64,000 nucleotides of DNA, from contig CAZVME010000008.1 of NCBI GenBank assembly GCA_964628835.1, forward strand, positions 1 through 64,000, written 5' to 3'. This DNA comes from JAAGZL01 sp964628835 (GTDB lineage: Bacteria; Pseudomonadota; Gammaproteobacteria; Chromatiales; Chromatiaceae). Of the stretch, positions 38,239 to 48,349 are shown piece by piece. The stretch's first letter is position 1. Each line of letters starts with the position of its first letter. The translations under genes were made by a program, and so were the position numbers. The notes below the pieces were generated by a model. The model saw nothing but the letters and a program-made list of their open reading frames with translations. It was not told where the DNA came from and ran no database searches.

Positions 38239-39269
38239 TCTTCACCCCTGTTGGCAAAATGCTTTTCCACACCTTGGGCTATATGTTCCGAGACATCTGT
38301 CATTACTTCCTTGCTCGCCATACGGATCGCATTTTCGAAGGCATATATATCTGCACCACCATGACTTTTCACCACGATCCCACGTAATCCAAGCAAACCG
38401 GCGCCATTGTAGTTCCTGGTGTCTACTGAACTGCGAAAATGATTTAAAACCGGCATGGCAATCAGCCCAACCAGCTTGGTTAGAATATTTCGTTTGAAAG
38501 AAATGCCAAGATAGTGTCGGAACAGTTTGGCCACGCCTTCACTGCTTTTTAGTGAGACATTACCAACGAAGCCGTCACAGACTATAAGATCAACTCCGCC
38601 GGTGTAGATATTGTCACCCTCTACATATCCGATATAGTTGAGTGAACTCTTTGACAGAAGCTCATGGGCTCGTTTGACCTGTTCATTACCCTTGATCTCT
38701 TCCTGACCTACGTTGAGTAGGCCCACACGCGGGGCACTGTTTCCATCTACCGAGGCGATAAGTTCACTTCCCATAATCGCAAACTGAAATAGATGCTCTG
38801 CCGTACAATCGACATTTGCACCCAGGTCCAACATCCAGCTATGCCCCTGCACGCTGGGCAGTATCGAGATAATGGCGGGACGGTCTATCCCTGGTATCAT
38901 CTTCAAAACAAACCTTGCAGTTGCCATCAGAGCGCCGGTATTACCGGAGCTGACACAGGCATCCGCAACGCCCTCATGCACCAGATTTATGGCCACACGC
39001 ATGGATGAATCTTTTTTACCACGCAACGCCTTGGAGGGCGACTCATCCATCCCGACCTCCTGGGATGCGTGCTGGATAACCAGTCTACTGCTATCGTAAC
39101 CATTGAGATGCTGTTTGATCAGATCCTCATTGCCCACGAGTATAAGGTCAACATCCTGGTCATTTTTCAGGAAGTCCAGGGCTGCGGGCACAACCACGCT
39201 AGCACCGTGGTCCCCACCCATAGCATCCAATGCGATGGTGATTCGGTCAGATCGCGGCATCGAATTCAC
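38235..39269 (-). CDS. plsX: Phosphate acyltransferase PlsX
   Basis: PlsX makes acyl-phosphate from acyl-ACP for phospholipid synthesis. The 344-residue protein has [15 protein letters not shown] near residue 11, the [10 protein letters not shown] segment near 106 and [13 protein letters not shown] near 233. The start may be the GTG at 39269 or the in-frame ATG at 39260. rpmF lies 91 bases upstream, the conserved rpmF-plsX pair. Confidence 0.96.
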   Translation of the reverse strand: MNSMPRSDRITIALDAMGGDHGASVVVPAALDFLKNDQDVDLILVGNEDLIKQHLNGYDSSRLVIQHASQEVGMDESPSKALRGKKDSSMRVAINLVHEGVADACVSSGNTGALMATARFVLKMIPGIDRPAIISILPSVQGHSWMLDLGANVDCTAEHLFQFAIMGSELIASVDGNSAPRVGLLNVGQEEIKGNEQVKRAHELLSKSSLNYIGYVEGDNIYTGGVDLIVCDGFVGNVSLKSSEGVAKLFRHYLGISFKRNILTKLVGLIAMPVLNHFRSSVDTRNYNGAGLLGLRGIVVKSHGGADIYAFENAIRMASKEVMTDVSEHIAQGVEKHFANRGEE

Positions 39270-39360
39270 ACGCCCCAGAGATATTTAAAGGAAATCAGAA
39301 TGATTTCTCAAGGCTGGTAGCAGGAAAGCCAACCAGCCTGAGACAGTTATTATTATTGGG

Positions 39361-39540
39361 TTACTCGCCCTTGTCGGCGATAACCTTGCGGCCACGATAG
39401 AAGCCATCAGCAGTTACATGGTGACGCAGGTGAAGCTCACCGGATGTTGAATCGGTGGACAGGGTCTTCTCAGTCAGTGCATCATGCGAACGACGCATGC
39501 CACGTCTGGAAGGGGTTTTTCTACTCTTTTGGACCGCCAT
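39361..39540 (-). CDS. rpmF: 50S ribosomal protein L32
   Basis: A 59-codon frame reads [20 protein letters not shown] and ends [13 protein letters not shown], matching L32. The usual zinc cysteines of some L32 proteins are absent, so it is the zinc-independent form. It is shorter than most called frames but certain from sequence and from its place between yceD and plsX. Confidence 0.97.
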   Translation of the reverse strand: MAVQKSRKTPSRRGMRRSHDALTEKTLSTDSTSGELHLRHHVTADGFYRGRKVIADKGE

Positions 39541-39572
39541 GGTTCAAACTCCTAAATAAATCATTAAAAAAA

Positions 39573-40106
39573 TTAATTCTGCTTACTTTTTAGATCTGCC
39601 AATATGGCAAACGGGTTGGGCTTGCTCTGCCCTTGATCCGCGTCTACCTGTTCTGGCGACCCACCAACGTTATTCGAAGCTGTTGTACAGTCACCCTGAC
39701 AGTGCATCGGCACCTGTGGCAGAGTTAGTAACAACTCGTCTTCAATAATCTCGTTCAGTCTGATACGTTTATCGCCTGCCAGCAGTGGCTCAAACTCCTC
39801 ACCAAGCTGCTCGGCCTCATCGAATCCTTCCACTACGACAACATCCAGTTCAGACACCACCGGAACGCGTACCGGTTCCAAACATCGCTGACACTCCAGT
39901 GTCAGTTCAGCTCGCACACTGCCTGTAATGTGTACGCGTCCTTTCTTACCTTTGAGGAACCTAAATTCAAATTCCGCATCGCCTGCAGCATCAACCAAAA
40001 GCCCGGCCAAACGCGGGAATTTCGCAAGCCCAGTCTGCCCTGAGAGCACTTTCCCAATCTCTGCAAAGTGCCAAGGATCAACAAATTCTGGTAAGCGAGA
40101 CGACAT
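39573..40106 (-). CDS. yceD: YceD family protein (DUF177, 23S rRNA accumulation protein)
   Basis: The 177-residue DUF177 protein has ELTLECQRCLEPV near residue 69, the family's Cys-x-x-Cys core, and the acidic VVVEGFDEAEQLGEEFEP after it. YceD is needed for normal 23S rRNA levels and is cotranscribed with rpmF, which starts 32 bases downstream here. Its neighbour across the gap is oadB, not the usual yceF. Confidence 0.92.
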   Translation of the reverse strand: MSSRLPEFVDPWHFAEIGKVLSGQTGLAKFPRLAGLLVDAAGDAEFEFRFLKGKKGRVHITGSVRAELTLECQRCLEPVRVPVVSELDVVVVEGFDEAEQLGEEFEPLLAGDKRIRLNEIIEDELLLTLPQVPMHCQGDCTTASNNVGGSPEQVDADQGQSKPNPFAILADLKSKQN

Positions 40107-40216
40107 AAAGCGGGGATTTTATTACGCAAGGTGTTGGCTGTCAAAAAAAACCAGCCTCTTCACTAGGTTAGAACACCCATATATCAGCGGGTATCTATAT
40201 GATTTTAACGGAATAC

Positions 40217-40237
40217 AGGGGGCGATTAAGCCCCCTG
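40217..40237 (-). terminator. Hairpin after oadB
   Basis: CAGGGGGC (40217-40224) pairs perfectly with GCCCCCTG (40230-40237) around a 5-base loop, 13 bases after the oadB stop on the minus strand. The following tract is only weakly T-rich, so it is a probable but not classical terminator. Confidence 0.55.
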
Positions 40238-40250
40238 ACCAGGATTGCCA

Positions 40251-41384
40251 CTAACCGCCAACCACCGCCAGCAGTACACCTGCGGCAACGGCAGAGCCAA
40301 TTACACCGGCTACATTTGGGCCCATAGCGTGCATCAGAAGGAAATTGTGGTGATTACTCTCCAGCCCAACCTTATTGACCACGCGTGCAGCCATTGGAAC
40401 AGCCGAAACGCCCGCAGCACCAATTAATGGGTTGATCTTACCGCCAGTGAGGCGACTCATTAGCTTAGCCATCAAAATGCCAGTTGCCGTACCAACACAG
40501 AAGGCCAGAGCTCCCAAAGCAAGAATACCCAGGGTTTCAACACTGAGGAACTTATCAGCAGAGAGCTTAGAGCCCACAGCCAATCCAAGCATTATGGTTA
40601 CTATATTGATGATCTCGTTCTGTGCAGCGCGGCTAAGACGTTCTACAACCCCGCTCTCTCGCAGCAGGTTGCCAAACATCAGCATTCCTATCAGAGGAGC
40701 AGCAGACGGCAGGAACAGTATGCAAAGCAGCAGTACGGTAAAGGGGAACAGAACCTTCTCCAGCTTGCTGACGTGACGCAACTGCTGCATCTCGATGCCA
40801 CGCTCTTTCTCTGAGGTCAGAGCACGCATGATAGGCGGCTGGATAATAGGCACCAGAGCCATATACGAGTATGCAGCCACCGCGATTGCACCTAGTAGAT
40901 CAGGTGCCAGACGCGAGGCCAGGAAGATTGCCGTAGGCCCATCTGCACCACCGATGATGGCGATAGCAGAAGCATCAGCCAGGGTAAAATCGAACCCAGG
41001 CAAGACATTCAACGCCAGCGCGCCAATCAGGGTGGTAAAGATACCAAACTGGGCGGCAGCACCAAGCAACAAGGTACTTGGTCTTGCGATCAAGGCACTG
41101 AAATCGGTTAGCGCACCAACTCCCATGAAGATGAGAAGTGGGAATACACCCGTCTCCACACCTACGTGGTAGATCATACCCAACATACCGTCTGGGCCTG
41201 CTATTTCAGCTACCGGGATATTACTCAGGATGGCTCCAAAGCCGATAGGCAACAGCAACAAGGGTTCAAACTTCTTGTCAATAGCCAGGTAGATGAGGAC
41301 ACAACCCACCGTCATCATCAGGACTTGGCCCCACCCCATATTGGCAATCCCCATGGATTGCCATAGTGCTTCAAATCCTTCCAT
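40251..41384 (-). CDS. oadB: Oxaloacetate decarboxylase, sodium-pumping beta subunit
   Basis: OadB is the membrane subunit that decarboxylates carboxybiotin and exports sodium. The 377-residue protein has about nine helices and the family motifs [10 protein letters not shown] near residue 144, with the sodium-site Asp, and [14 protein letters not shown] near 235. A conserved [14 protein letters not shown] is near 320. The oadG-oadA-oadB order shows a complete pump. Confidence 0.94.
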   Translation of the reverse strand: MEGFEALWQSMGIANMGWGQVLMMTVGCVLIYLAIDKKFEPLLLLPIGFGAILSNIPVAEIAGPDGMLGMIYHVGVETGVFPLLIFMGVGALTDFSALIARPSTLLLGAAAQFGIFTTLIGALALNVLPGFDFTLADASAIAIIGGADGPTAIFLASRLAPDLLGAIAVAAYSYMALVPIIQPPIMRALTSEKERGIEMQQLRHVSKLEKVLFPFTVLLLCILFLPSAAPLIGMLMFGNLLRESGVVERLSRAAQNEIINIVTIMLGLAVGSKLSADKFLSVETLGILALGALAFCVGTATGILMAKLMSRLTGGKINPLIGAAGVSAVPMAARVVNKVGLESNHHNFLLMHAMGPNVAGVIGSAVAAGVLLAVVGG

Positions 41385-41387
41385 GAC

Positions 41388-43172
41388 TTACCCCAGAGTA
41401 ATCAGGGTGTCGCCGACATGCACGGCATCGCCCTCTTTAACGGCGATGGATGCAACAGTGCCACTGGCAGTGGCGCGCACCTCAGTTTCCATCTTCATGG
41501 CTTCCAGAATCATTACCACGTCACCTTCGGTAACACTCTGACCTGGAGCGATATTGATCTTAAATATGTTGCCAGTCAGGGGGGCATTGATAGTGCACCC
41601 AGCAGCAGCCGGAACAGCTACAGGAGCTGCAGCAGGCGCCACACTGTTTACGGCACCACCGGCTGAGACGGTCACATCATAGGCTTTGCCGTTGACCTGC
41701 ACTGTATAGGCCTCAGCTCCACCCGTGGCAACCGGTGCTGCGGCTGGAGCAGCAGCCGTGGCTGGTGCAGGCTCCGTTCCTGGAACCGGCTCAAATGCAT
41801 CCGGGTTATTACGGTTTTTCAGGAACTTCAGGCCCACCTGTGGGAACAATGCATAGATCAGCACATCATCGATGATGTTATCCACCAGGTCGATCTTCTT
41901 CTCCTGGGCAATGGTCTCAAGCTCTTCGGTAAGAGTTTCAACCTCAGGTGAGAGCAGGTCCGCCGGACGGCAGGTGATGGCCTCCTGACCATCTTCCAGA
42001 ACCTTGGCCTGTAGCTCTGCATTTACCGGGGCGGGAGATGCGCCATACTCGCCCTTGAGCACACCAGCGGTCTCCTTGGCGATAGACTTATAACGCTCAC
42101 CGGTCAGAACATTAAGAACTGCCTGGGTACCCACTATCTGGGAGGTTGGAGTCACCAGCGGGATAAAGCCCAGATCCTCACGCACCTTGGGGATCTCGGC
42201 CAGCACGTCATCCAGTTTGTCGCCAGCACCCTGTTCGCGCAGCTGGTTCTCCATATTGGTGAGCATGCCACCAGGAACCTGGGCCACCAGGATGCGGGAA
42301 TCTATACCCTTGAGAGCACCCTCGAATTTTACGTATTTCTTGCGCACTTCACGGAAGTAGGCCGCGATATCCTCTAGCAGTTCCAGGTCCAGTCCGGTAT
42401 CACGCTCGGTCTGATCCATGATCGCCACCACCGATTCGGTCGCAGAGTGACCATAGGTCATGGCCATGGAGGAGATGGAGGTATCCACCATATCGATGCC
42501 GGCATCACAGGCCTTGGTAATGGTGGTGGTACTCATGCCGGTGGTGGCATGGGAGTGCAGGGCCAGCGGCACGGAAACGTTCTCTTTTAGGCGGCTAACC
42601 AGTTCTGTGGCTACATAGGGCTTGAGCAGACCAGCCATATCCTTAATACAGAGAGAGGTACAACCCATATCCTCCAGGCGGCGGGCCATGTCAATCCAGT
42701 AATTCATATCATGAACCGGGCTTACGGTGTAGGACATAGCACCCTGAGCGTGCTTCTCCACTGCCAGAGTTGCCTTTACCGCAGTCTGAAAGTTGCGTAC
42801 ATCATTCATGGCGTCGAAGATGCGAAACACATCCATGCCATTGACCGCAGCGCGTTCCACAAAGGCCTTTACCACATCATCTGCATAGTGGCGGTAACCC
42901 AGGATATTCTGAGCCCGGAACAGCATCTGCATCTGGGTATTTGGCATGGCAGCCTTCAGGCGACGCAGGCGCTCCCATGGATCTTCACCCAGAAAACGGA
43001 TGCATGAATCAAAGGTAGCACCACCCCATGTTTCAAGCGACCAGTAGCCTACTTTATCCAGTTTCTCCGCGATGGGTAGCATGTCGTCGATACGCATGCG
43101 GGTGGCAAACAGTGATTGATGTGCATCGCGCAGAACCAGCTCTGAAATTCCTAAAGGTTTTTTATCGCTCAT
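41388..43172 (-). CDS. oadA: Oxaloacetate decarboxylase alpha subunit (biotin carboxyltransferase)
   Basis: OadA transfers the carboxyl group of oxaloacetate to biotin. The 594-residue protein has the carboxyltransferase TIM barrel ([15 protein letters not shown] near residue 12; metal-binding HSHATTG) and the conserved C-terminal PYC_OADA domain. An Ala/Pro-rich linker (about 463-490) follows, then a biotinyl domain with Lys560 in EAMKMETEV. It lies three bases before oadB. Reverse-direction pyruvate metabolism is possible. Confidence 0.95.
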   Translation of the reverse strand: MSDKKPLGISELVLRDAHQSLFATRMRIDDMLPIAEKLDKVGYWSLETWGGATFDSCIRFLGEDPWERLRRLKAAMPNTQMQMLFRAQNILGYRHYADDVVKAFVERAAVNGMDVFRIFDAMNDVRNFQTAVKATLAVEKHAQGAMSYTVSPVHDMNYWIDMARRLEDMGCTSLCIKDMAGLLKPYVATELVSRLKENVSVPLALHSHATTGMSTTTITKACDAGIDMVDTSISSMAMTYGHSATESVVAIMDQTERDTGLDLELLEDIAAYFREVRKKYVKFEGALKGIDSRILVAQVPGGMLTNMENQLREQGAGDKLDDVLAEIPKVREDLGFIPLVTPTSQIVGTQAVLNVLTGERYKSIAKETAGVLKGEYGASPAPVNAELQAKVLEDGQEAITCRPADLLSPEVETLTEELETIAQEKKIDLVDNIIDDVLIYALFPQVGLKFLKNRNNPDAFEPVPGTEPAPATAAAPAAAPVATGGAEAYTVQVNGKAYDVTVSAGGAVNSVAPAAAPVAVPAAAGCTINAPLTGNIFKINIAPGQSVTEGDVVMILEAMKMETEVRATASGTVASIAVKEGDAVHVGDTLITLG

Positions 43173-43254
43173 AGGTCTTCTTTCTTTAATAATATGTTTA
43201 AAAGGATGCGCTGAGGGATCCAGCCTTATATTTGATATGGTAAAAACTGCTCTA

Positions 43255-43488
43255 TCATTTTGATCTGAACCGGTTGATGGCGGCAGTTATCACGGCAATC
43301 AGTTCAGTATCGTCTGTTCCGGTACCGCCTGATGCTGCTGTTGGCGGCGCTTCAGGACCAGAAAGAGAGGCTGCCAGACGTGACATACCAGTGAGGGCAA
43401 CAACCAGGATGGCCAAAAAGGTGAATACGATCCCCATTCCGAGAAACATCAAGTTAACACCCTGAAGTAAAAGATCAGATACGGCCAT
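43255..43488 (-). CDS. oadG: Oxaloacetate decarboxylase gamma subunit
   Basis: The 77-residue protein has one N-terminal membrane helix (about 10-33) and an Ala/Pro-rich linker. It is the OadG type that assembles the alpha and beta subunits. It is short and poorly conserved, so the call relies on topology and position as first gene of oadGAB. A sigma-70-like promoter is about 90 bases upstream. Confidence 0.88.
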   Translation of the reverse strand: MAVSDLLLQGVNLMFLGMGIVFTFLAILVVALTGMSRLAASLSGPEAPPTAASGGTGTDDTELIAVITAAINRFRSK

Positions 43489-43806
43489 GCACTCTTCCTC
43501 GATTTAATCCAGTTAAAACAGCTGTTGCCTGTATGGAGAGCAAGCCCAATCAGTCACAGTAATAGTTAAACAAGACTTTCTATGGGAATACGCCAGAGAT
43601 GTCAAGAAAACAGATTGGGCCATATTCGCCTAACATACTGTTTTAACAGGTGGTTAGAATCACCATTAGAATTATATATACTATCATTTAACATATTAAA
43701 TAGTCTATCGGTTTTGGCTATTATTCACTTCATTTCCATACCGGTAACGGTGTTAGAATAGGGCCTGACAACTCGTCTCAATAACTCAAAAAAGATCCAA
43801 AACGGT
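43489..43806. other. Divergent intergenic region oadG / yceF
   Basis: This 318-base gap separates two divergent genes. It holds the oad promoter listed separately; nothing else could be assigned on sequence alone. Confidence 0.5.
43577..43605 (-). promoter_or_regulatory. Sigma-70-like promoter of oadGAB
   Basis: On the minus strand a perfect TTGACA (43605-43600) is followed after 17 bases by TAGAAA (43582-43577), four of six matches to TATAAT. It lies about 90 bases before oadG. Confidence 0.55.
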
Positions 43807-44382
43807 ATGAAATTGATCCTTGGCTCCACCTCACCATTCCGAAAAGAATTACTGAATAAACTTGGCCTTAGCTTTGGTACAGACGCCCCAGATATAGACG
43901 AAACCATGCGTGCTGGCGAACAACCACAGGCGTTGGTGCAACGTCTGGCTATGGAAAAGGCCCAGGCAGTGGCACAAAGGCATAGCAATGCACTGATCAT
44001 TGGGTCTGACCAGGTGGCCTGTATCGCCAATGATATTTTAGGAAAACCTGGCAACCGGGAACGAGCCATCGCTCAGTTGACTCAGGCCGCAGGGAAACGG
44101 GTCAGCTTCTACACCGGACTTTGCCTGCTGAACAGTGACAGTGAAGAGTCTCAGGTCGTATGCGAACCATTTCATGTCCATTTCAGACCGCTGAGCCAGG
44201 AGCAGATTGAACGTTACCTAGATGCCGAAGAACCATACAACTGCGCTGGCAGCTTCAAATCTGAAGGATTGGGTATCTCCCTGTTTGAAAGACTTGAGGG
44301 AGACGATCCCAACTCACTCATCGGCTTGCCACTTATCCGGCTGATCGCAATGCTGGAGCATGAAGGTGTATCTGTCCCCTAA
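43807..44382 (+). CDS. yceF: Maf-family nucleotide pyrophosphatase (YceF type)
   Basis: The 191-residue protein has GSTSPFRKELL near residue 6, IIGSDQVACI near 64, GKPGN near 80 and the YceF-type CAGSFKSEGLGI near 140. The E. coli orthologue hydrolyses 7-methyl-GTP and is adjacent to yceD-rpmF. Here oadGAB intervenes. House-cleaning of modified nucleotides is the inferred role. Confidence 0.92.
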   Translation: MKLILGSTSPFRKELLNKLGLSFGTDAPDIDETMRAGEQPQALVQRLAMEKAQAVAQRHSNALIIGSDQVACIANDILGKPGNRERAIAQLTQAAGKRVSFYTGLCLLNSDSEESQVVCEPFHVHFRPLSQEQIERYLDAEEPYNCAGSFKSEGLGISLFERLEGDDPNSLIGLPLIRLIAMLEHEGVSVP

Positions 44383-44474
44383 GAAAAACCATAGGTGTCC
44401 ATATACAGAGGGACTACTTATACTTCATAGTCAGAAATCATTAGGATAATAACAACAGGATCTACACCACCAGC

Positions 44475-46526
44475 ATGAGCAAATCACCGGATCTCACCCA
44501 TACCAGAAACATAGGTATCGCCGCTCATGTGGATGCGGGAAAGACCACGCTCACGGAGCGCATCCTATTCTACACCGGGGCCTCCTACAAGATAGGCGAA
44601 GTGCATGATGGCGCGGCTCACATGGACTACATATTTGAGGAACAGTCACACGGGATAACCATTAACTCCGCCGTTACCCGCGCCACCTGGCAGAAGCACC
44701 TGATTCAGGTGATCGATACCCCGGGGCACGTGGACTTCACCATCGAAGTGGAACGGGCCATGCGTATCCTGGATGGCTGTATCCTGGTACTGGACGGAGT
44801 GCGTGGGGTTGAACCACAGACTGAAACCGTGTGGAGACAGCGCAACAAGTTCCAGCTTCCGGCACTATTCTTCATCAATAAGATGGATCGCCCAGGGGCC
44901 GACTTTAACCACTCCATGCAGAGCATTCGCAAGCGCCTGAAAGGCGAGCCGGTCCCAATCACTGTACCTCTGCCAGAGCAGAATGCCGTGGTGCATCTGA
45001 TAGACAAATCCACCATTTATTTTGATGGGGAACACGGTGAGATCCTGAGACAAGAACCCTGTGATGATGCCACCTGGGACAGCCTTTCAGAGCAACGAGA
45101 AGCCCTACTGTTATCGGCAGCAGAGTTCGATGAAACTATGGAAGATATAGTTCTGGCCGGTGAAGAGCCAGACACCGAAGCCATCTGGGCCGCCCTGCGC
45201 ACCGGCACCCTGGCGGGAAAGATCCACCCCTGTTTTGGTGGTACTGCCCTGCGTAATCAGGGCGTTCAGCCGCTGCTGGATGCTGTGATCAGACTCTTGC
45301 CCTCACCCCTGGACCGCCCAGCCGCACCGGCCAATACAGCGGAGGGTGAAGAGGAGACTGTACAGCTGGATGCAGACCAACCCCTGGTGGCGCTGGCATT
45401 CAAGGTGCAGCTTTGGGATGGTCGGCGCCACGTCTATGCCAGGATCTACCGGGGGCAACTAAAACCGGGTGACAAGATCACCGCACTCCAGCCCGACGGT
45501 CAGCAGATCCAGGAGACAGTGGCGCGCCTGTTTGAAGTGGACGCGGGAAAAAAGAGCCGTCTGGATCTGGCCAGTGCCGGAGAGATCGTGCTGATCGCCG
45601 GTCTGCGGTACGTGACAACTGGAGATACCATGTGCAATCCAGAGCATGTACTGGTACTGGAGCGCATTGAAACCCGCGAGCCGGTACTGAGCCTGGCAGT
45701 GGAACCCCAATCAGGTGAGGATGAAGATAAATTCCTGGAGGTATTGGACAAGGTATTGCAGGAGGACCCCACCCTTCTACTGGAGGATGACCCGGACACC
45801 GGACAGCGTCTGCTGCGCGGAATGGGTGAACTCCATCTACAGATCGTGCTGGAGCGTCTGCAACGGGAGTTCAATCTTCAGATACGATCTGGCAAACCCG
45901 CAGTGGCCCTGCGTGAGACCATCACCCGAGCCGCAGCCGCAGAGTGTCTATTCCAGCCACACTTCGATCCCAAACTGACAACCCAGGAGTTGAAGGCACG
46001 GGTCGGGCTGTCCGTTACCCCACTTGAGCGCGGCAGTGGCACCCGCATCATCATGGAGCCAGAGATAAAACCTGAGGGCCAAAGGCTGAATCAAGCCCAA
46101 ATGGAGATCATACAAGAAGCGTTGGAGAGCGCCCTCTCCACCGGACCAATCGAAGCCGCGCCGCTGGAGGATCTGGAACTGCGGGTAGACCTGATTGAGC
46201 TGTTCGGTAAGGCATCCACAGAGGATGCACTTCAGGCCGCCGCAGTACGGGCCTGCATCAAGGCGATCAAACAGGCAGAACCCTGCCTGCTACATCCCAT
46301 TATGACGGCAGAGGTAGTAGTACCGGAAGAGAATCTGGGACAGGTTCTGGGCGATCTACAGGCCCGTCTGGGTGTGATACAGGACACCTCGAAGTGGAAG
46401 GAGAGCGCCACCATCAGCTGCGAGGTGGCCCTAGACAGGTTACTGGGCTACACCACCGACCTGCGCAGCATGACCCAGGGGCGCGGCCACTTCAGCACCA
46501 TTTTCAAACAATTTGATAAGGTTTGA
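44475..46526 (+). CDS. Elongation factor G-like protein (FusA2 type)
   Basis: This 683-residue translational GTPase has AHVDAGKTTLTER near residue 17, DTPGHVDF near 81 and NKMDRPGAD near 135. It has the EF-G/TetM domain order, with the G domain shorter than in main EF-G. It is therefore a paralogue, either a second EF-G or a ribosome-recycling or protection factor. No rpsL, rpsG or tuf is nearby, so it is not the str-operon fusA. Its last 320 bases are repeated, in decayed form, at 49829. Confidence 0.88.
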   Translation: MSKSPDLTHTRNIGIAAHVDAGKTTLTERILFYTGASYKIGEVHDGAAHMDYIFEEQSHGITINSAVTRATWQKHLIQVIDTPGHVDFTIEVERAMRILDGCILVLDGVRGVEPQTETVWRQRNKFQLPALFFINKMDRPGADFNHSMQSIRKRLKGEPVPITVPLPEQNAVVHLIDKSTIYFDGEHGEILRQEPCDDATWDSLSEQREALLLSAAEFDETMEDIVLAGEEPDTEAIWAALRTGTLAGKIHPCFGGTALRNQGVQPLLDAVIRLLPSPLDRPAAPANTAEGEEETVQLDADQPLVALAFKVQLWDGRRHVYARIYRGQLKPGDKITALQPDGQQIQETVARLFEVDAGKKSRLDLASAGEIVLIAGLRYVTTGDTMCNPEHVLVLERIETREPVLSLAVEPQSGEDEDKFLEVLDKVLQEDPTLLLEDDPDTGQRLLRGMGELHLQIVLERLQREFNLQIRSGKPAVALRETITRAAAAECLFQPHFDPKLTTQELKARVGLSVTPLERGSGTRIIMEPEIKPEGQRLNQAQMEIIQEALESALSTGPIEAAPLEDLELRVDLIELFGKASTEDALQAAAVRACIKAIKQAEPCLLHPIMTAEVVVPEENLGQVLGDLQARLGVIQDTSKWKESATISCEVALDRLLGYTTDLRSMTQGRGHFSTIFKQFDKV

Positions 46527-46604
46527 TCTGTAATAGCCACATATGTTTTAGAAGAACCCTTAAACAGACATCGGTGGATTTTGACGAACTGCCAGAATGT
46601 GCCA
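46284..46604 (+). repeat. Direct repeat copy 1: 3' end of the EF-G-like gene and downstream sequence
   Basis: This stretch covers the last 81 codons of the EF-G-like gene and 78 bases beyond. It is closely matched by 49829-50174 in the same orientation; by eye about 18 differences in the last 200 coding bases. The two copies bracket the cytochrome cassette. Confidence 0.85.
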
Positions 46605-46845
46605 TATGAAGAAACCCCTGGAAGGGGCCAAAATATCCCCCCATCAGTTAGCTTGGGGGAGGCGTGCGCCGCGCCGAAGGAATATGGCAGGCTGATTGCC
46701 AAGTCCATCATGGTGAGTCGCCACTCCCACAGGTGAACAAACTCACTCTTCTGCCACTTGTTCCCTGCACTGCACACAGCAACGGCAAAGCCTTTTAGTA
46801 TCTTACCGCCAGAGGCGGCGGTTTACCTAGATTCAATTATTGCGA
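46527..46845. other. Gap between the EF-G-like gene and cytochrome b
   Basis: After the repeat boundary (46604), two short hairpins are visible: CCCCT/AGGGG near 46614-46626 and a GC-rich CCGCC/GGCGG at about 46811-46823 that could end either convergent gene. No coding frame is supported. Confidence 0.45.
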
Positions 46846-47682
46846 TCAAAACAGGGTCAGCAGTGCAGCGTTGGCTATTGAAAACACCAGGAGAAACAGG
46901 CCGAGAAGGATAATGGAGTATCCAAACAGGAAGTAGCAAATACGCAATGGCACGGGTGGCGGAGGGACCATCGCCATTTCCAGCCTCCCCTCCCTCTCCA
47001 GACGGGCAACCCACTCAGGATGCTCATGCCTAGCCTCTTCAATATCCATCGTGCCATCGAACATCGCGGCATTGAAGGGGAATGAACTGGGCCGCCAGTG
47101 CTCCACTGCAAAGTGAATAGTAAAGATATGCCCCATGGCCAATACCGCCTCAATCCGATGAACCCATAGCGCCACATTCAACAGCCACCCCGGCATGTAA
47201 TCACTGGTCAGAACAGGGTTGTAGAGCATCAACCCAGTCACACCCACTATGATAAGCCCCCACCAGACTGCCCAGTAGTCGAATTTCTCCCACCAACTCC
47301 ATCGATCAAACCTGGGAAGCTCATTTCGACCAAAAACCCACCCCATATGTCCAATAAAGCCCTTAATATCTATCCATTGAAAAACCAGCATATCTGGATG
47401 CAGCAACGATTTGGGGAAGTTCTTCCAATCTATTTTATAAAGTTGATAGAGGATATGGGTTGCAAAGGCAGCTAACAGTACCAACCCGACAATTCGATGT
47501 ATTTCCAATACGCCACCATAACCACCGAACAGATTGGCAAGTCCCCGCCCCCAAGGAGTCTCATAGTACATCCAGGCTATCCCAGTAACCGACAGGGTCA
47601 TGAAAAGAATGATTAACCCCAGATGCCACAGGCGTTGACCTAGACTGAAACGTTTTAAGCGGGCGCCTTTATCCAACATCAT
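46846..47682 (-). CDS. Di-haem cytochrome b (FdhI/cytochrome b561-like)
   Basis: The 278-residue membrane protein has four to five helices with well-placed histidines: HLGLIILFMTLS near residue 20, HRIVGLVLLAAFATHILYQ near 62-76, and HRIEAVLAMGHIFTIHF near 171. These suit a quinone-linked cytochrome b of the formate-dehydrogenase/thiosulfate-reductase type. It overlaps the trihaem gene by 14 bases and probably links the quinone pool to the c-type partners. Confidence 0.85.
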   Translation of the reverse strand: MMLDKGARLKRFSLGQRLWHLGLIILFMTLSVTGIAWMYYETPWGRGLANLFGGYGGVLEIHRIVGLVLLAAFATHILYQLYKIDWKNFPKSLLHPDMLVFQWIDIKGFIGHMGWVFGRNELPRFDRWSWWEKFDYWAVWWGLIIVGVTGLMLYNPVLTSDYMPGWLLNVALWVHRIEAVLAMGHIFTIHFAVEHWRPSSFPFNAAMFDGTMDIEEARHEHPEWVARLEREGRLEMAMVPPPPVPLRICYFLFGYSIILLGLFLLVFSIANAALLTLF

Positions 47683-48322
47683 TTTGCCCCCCCTTCAATT
47701 TTTGAACCAGTTCGCGCAACCACCACAACCCGGTATATGGCAGGAAGAACAGGAACACACCAACCGCCAGAATCAACATAAACCAGACACCATAAAAGAG
47801 TAGTGGAAATGAAGAACGGGCCTCCGCTGCAATCGGGTTAGGTTCGTGAACCAGATATGAGGCAAACGAAGGGGTCGCCCCCTCATGGCATTTAGCGCAT
47901 ACATAGGCATGGCGTCGAATCGGATTCAGGGTGGAGTAGTAGTGATAAACACCGGCAATTGGTTGACTGCGGTGACACTGCACACAGGCAATCTCCATTC
48001 TCAGACCATGCAGATCCTTGATCTGAATGGCATGACACTGCCGACAACGCTGTTGTGGACTGAAATTGGGCACCCCCTCATGGGCGTCCATCTTAAAACT
48101 GGAGCGGCGAATCTGTTGCTGGTTGGGTCCCAATCCCCACAGACCTCCTCTTCCTGCAGGCAACTGGTTATAGAAACGATAGGCGCCGGGCAGGGTATCC
48201 TGGTCCCTGAAATAACCACTCCCGCTCCGGTCTCTGCTGGCATCCATCGACTGTGCGATTGCGGTTGGCATCGCCAGCAGCACGCCTAAGAGACAGATAA
48301 ATGTGCGACTGATCAGCATCAA
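47669..48322 (-). CDS. Membrane-anchored trihaem cytochrome c
   Basis: The 217-residue protein has a signal sequence (to about residue 23). Three covalent haem sites follow: CRQCH (93-97), CVQCH (113-117) and CAKCH (142-146). A C-terminal membrane helix (about 173-195) leaves a short basic cytoplasmic tail. It should sit periplasmically between the cytochrome b and the octahaem protein. The N-terminal 70 residues are poor in recognisable motifs. Function is inferred from context. Confidence 0.82.
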   Translation of the reverse strand: MMLISRTFICLLGVLLAMPTAIAQSMDASRDRSGSGYFRDQDTLPGAYRFYNQLPAGRGGLWGLGPNQQQIRRSSFKMDAHEGVPNFSPQQRCRQCHAIQIKDLHGLRMEIACVQCHRSQPIAGVYHYYSTLNPIRRHAYVCAKCHEGATPSFASYLVHEPNPIAAEARSSFPLLFYGVWFMLILAVGVFLFFLPYTGLWWLRELVQKLKGGQNDVG

Positions 48323-48349
48323 TATCTCCTGTAGTCAGTTACCACAGGA

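Noticed and set aside
44475..46526. Main elongation factor G gene (fusA)
   Set aside because: The neighbourhood lacks rpsL, rpsG and tuf, and the G domain is shorter than in main EF-G, so it is called a paralogue.
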